Part shown: positions 60,722 through 61,036 of the stretch, piece after piece
How positions within the stretch are numbered: position 1 is the stretch's first letter
Layout: every line of letters begins with the position of its first letter
Source: Paracidovorax citrulli
Lineage (GTDB): Bacteria > Pseudomonadota > Gammaproteobacteria > Burkholderiales > Burkholderiaceae_C
Length of the DNA stretch: 61,036 bases
Assembly: GCF_900100305.1 (NCBI RefSeq)
Contig: NZ_FNEY01000028.1
Span: 13,497-74,532 of the forward strand
Reading direction: 5' to 3'
Translations under genes and position numbers: made by a program
Notes under the pieces: model-generated
Seen by the model: the letters and a program-made list of their open reading frames with translations, nothing else
Database searches by the model: none
Told to the model about the DNA's origin: nothing

Positions 60722-61036
60722 TGTGATGTCTCAATAGGTTGTTCATCCAGGCCCGACCTGGGAAGCTGTGGTTACCAGGCCCCAGCAACTCAGGACAGGA
60801 CACCGGATGAACAGTCATAAGCATGCGCGATTGACCCGCGCAGGTCGAGCCCTTCTGGTCGACAGAGTGCTCCAGCAGAACTGGACGATGCGCCAAGCCA
60901 GCGAAGCCGCAGGCGTGAGCCTGCGCACCGGCTACAAGTGGATGGCCCGCTTTCGCAACGAAGGCCCCGATGGCTTGCTCGACCGCAGCTCCCGCCCGCA
61001 CCGCAGCCCCCAGGCCTGCCCACCCGAGCAGGTCCA
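60722..61036 (+). mobile_element. Left end of an IS481-family insertion sequence (partial)
   Basis: Begins TGTGATGTCTCAATAGGTTG, close to the terminal inverted repeat of IS481/IS1002 as I recall it, followed 85 bp later by a transposase start. Only the first 315 bp are in the window. The element sits just after the galU terminator and reads the same way. Confidence 0.85.
60807..61036 (+). CDS. IS481-family transposase, N-terminal part (runs off the window)
   Basis: 76 complete codons, open to the end of the window. Starts MNSHKHARLTRAGRALLVDR, with a helix-turn-helix (MRQASEAAGVSLRTGYKWMARF) and GPDGLLDRSSRPHRSP, the standard N-terminus of IS481-family transposases. The DDE catalytic domain lies outside. 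Confidence 0.88.
   Translation, partial: MNSHKHARLTRAGRALLVDRVLQQNWTMRQASEAAGVSLRTGYKWMARFRNEGPDGLLDRSSRPHRSPQACPPEQV

Overview
The window is a chromosomal segment of a high-GC (roughly 70 % by eye) betaproteobacterium. Gene content and protein style point to the Comamonadaceae, most like Acidovorax/Paracidovorax. Pointers are the flhDC flagellar master operon, a hemC-hemD-hemX-hemY operon, dxs-ispA-xseB, TRAP transporters, an IS481-type element and the repeat families present. The genus is an inference; no rRNA or marker gene was compared.

Layout. 1-2.4 kb: an RND efflux system (mdtA, 5' part of mdtB; minus strand), with a GC-rich repeat read in frame inside mdtB at the window edge. 2.7-5.0 kb: 2TM protein, LytS-type histidine kinase and LytTR response regulator. 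5.0-7.9 kb: LysE exporter, an MCP-like sensor lacking its signalling half, a lone ABC ATPase and a small unknown protein. 7.9-12.5 kb: molybdate locus (modE, an unknown secreted protein, modABC) with a perfect inverted repeat over the modA start that looks like a ModE operator. 12.6-22.7 kb: osmotic-stress block with a BCCT transporter, the GlgE alpha-glucan pathway (glgB, glgE, treS fused to maltokinase) and an MscS-like TM-helix protein. 23-27.5 kb: TRAP transporter (dctQM, unknown membrane protein, dctP) split by foldback repeat A. 27.7-30.9 kb: dxs-ispA-xseB isoprenoid operon. 31-34.4 kb: Rieske oxygenase, DMT permease and sulfurtransferase. 34.5-37.5 kb: two sfnB-like sulfur-acquisition genes and a decayed flavin-dependent monooxygenase. 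37.9-40.4 kb: flhDC and two convergent lipoprotein genes, one of the FlgO family. 40.5-47.5 kb: AI-2E/PerM-family permease, foldback repeat B, yccS-like gene and ppc. 47.6-51.9 kb: hemCD-hemX-hemY. 51.9-60.6 kb: ABC-F ATPase, VOC protein, M48 protease, valS and galU. 60.7 kb to the end: left end of an IS481-family element at a CTAG target.

The most unusual feature is a pair of composite foldback elements (about 690 and 550 bp). Each is built of nested hairpins arranged as a large imperfect palindrome, and each lies between convergent genes. Three of the four junctions abut a stop codon, and the last 30-40 codons of those three genes drift to a G-rich, C-poor wobble usage not seen elsewhere in the window. 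The copies differ by inversion of a 23-bp internal segment. Long open frames inside the elements are by-products of base composition and are not annotated as genes.
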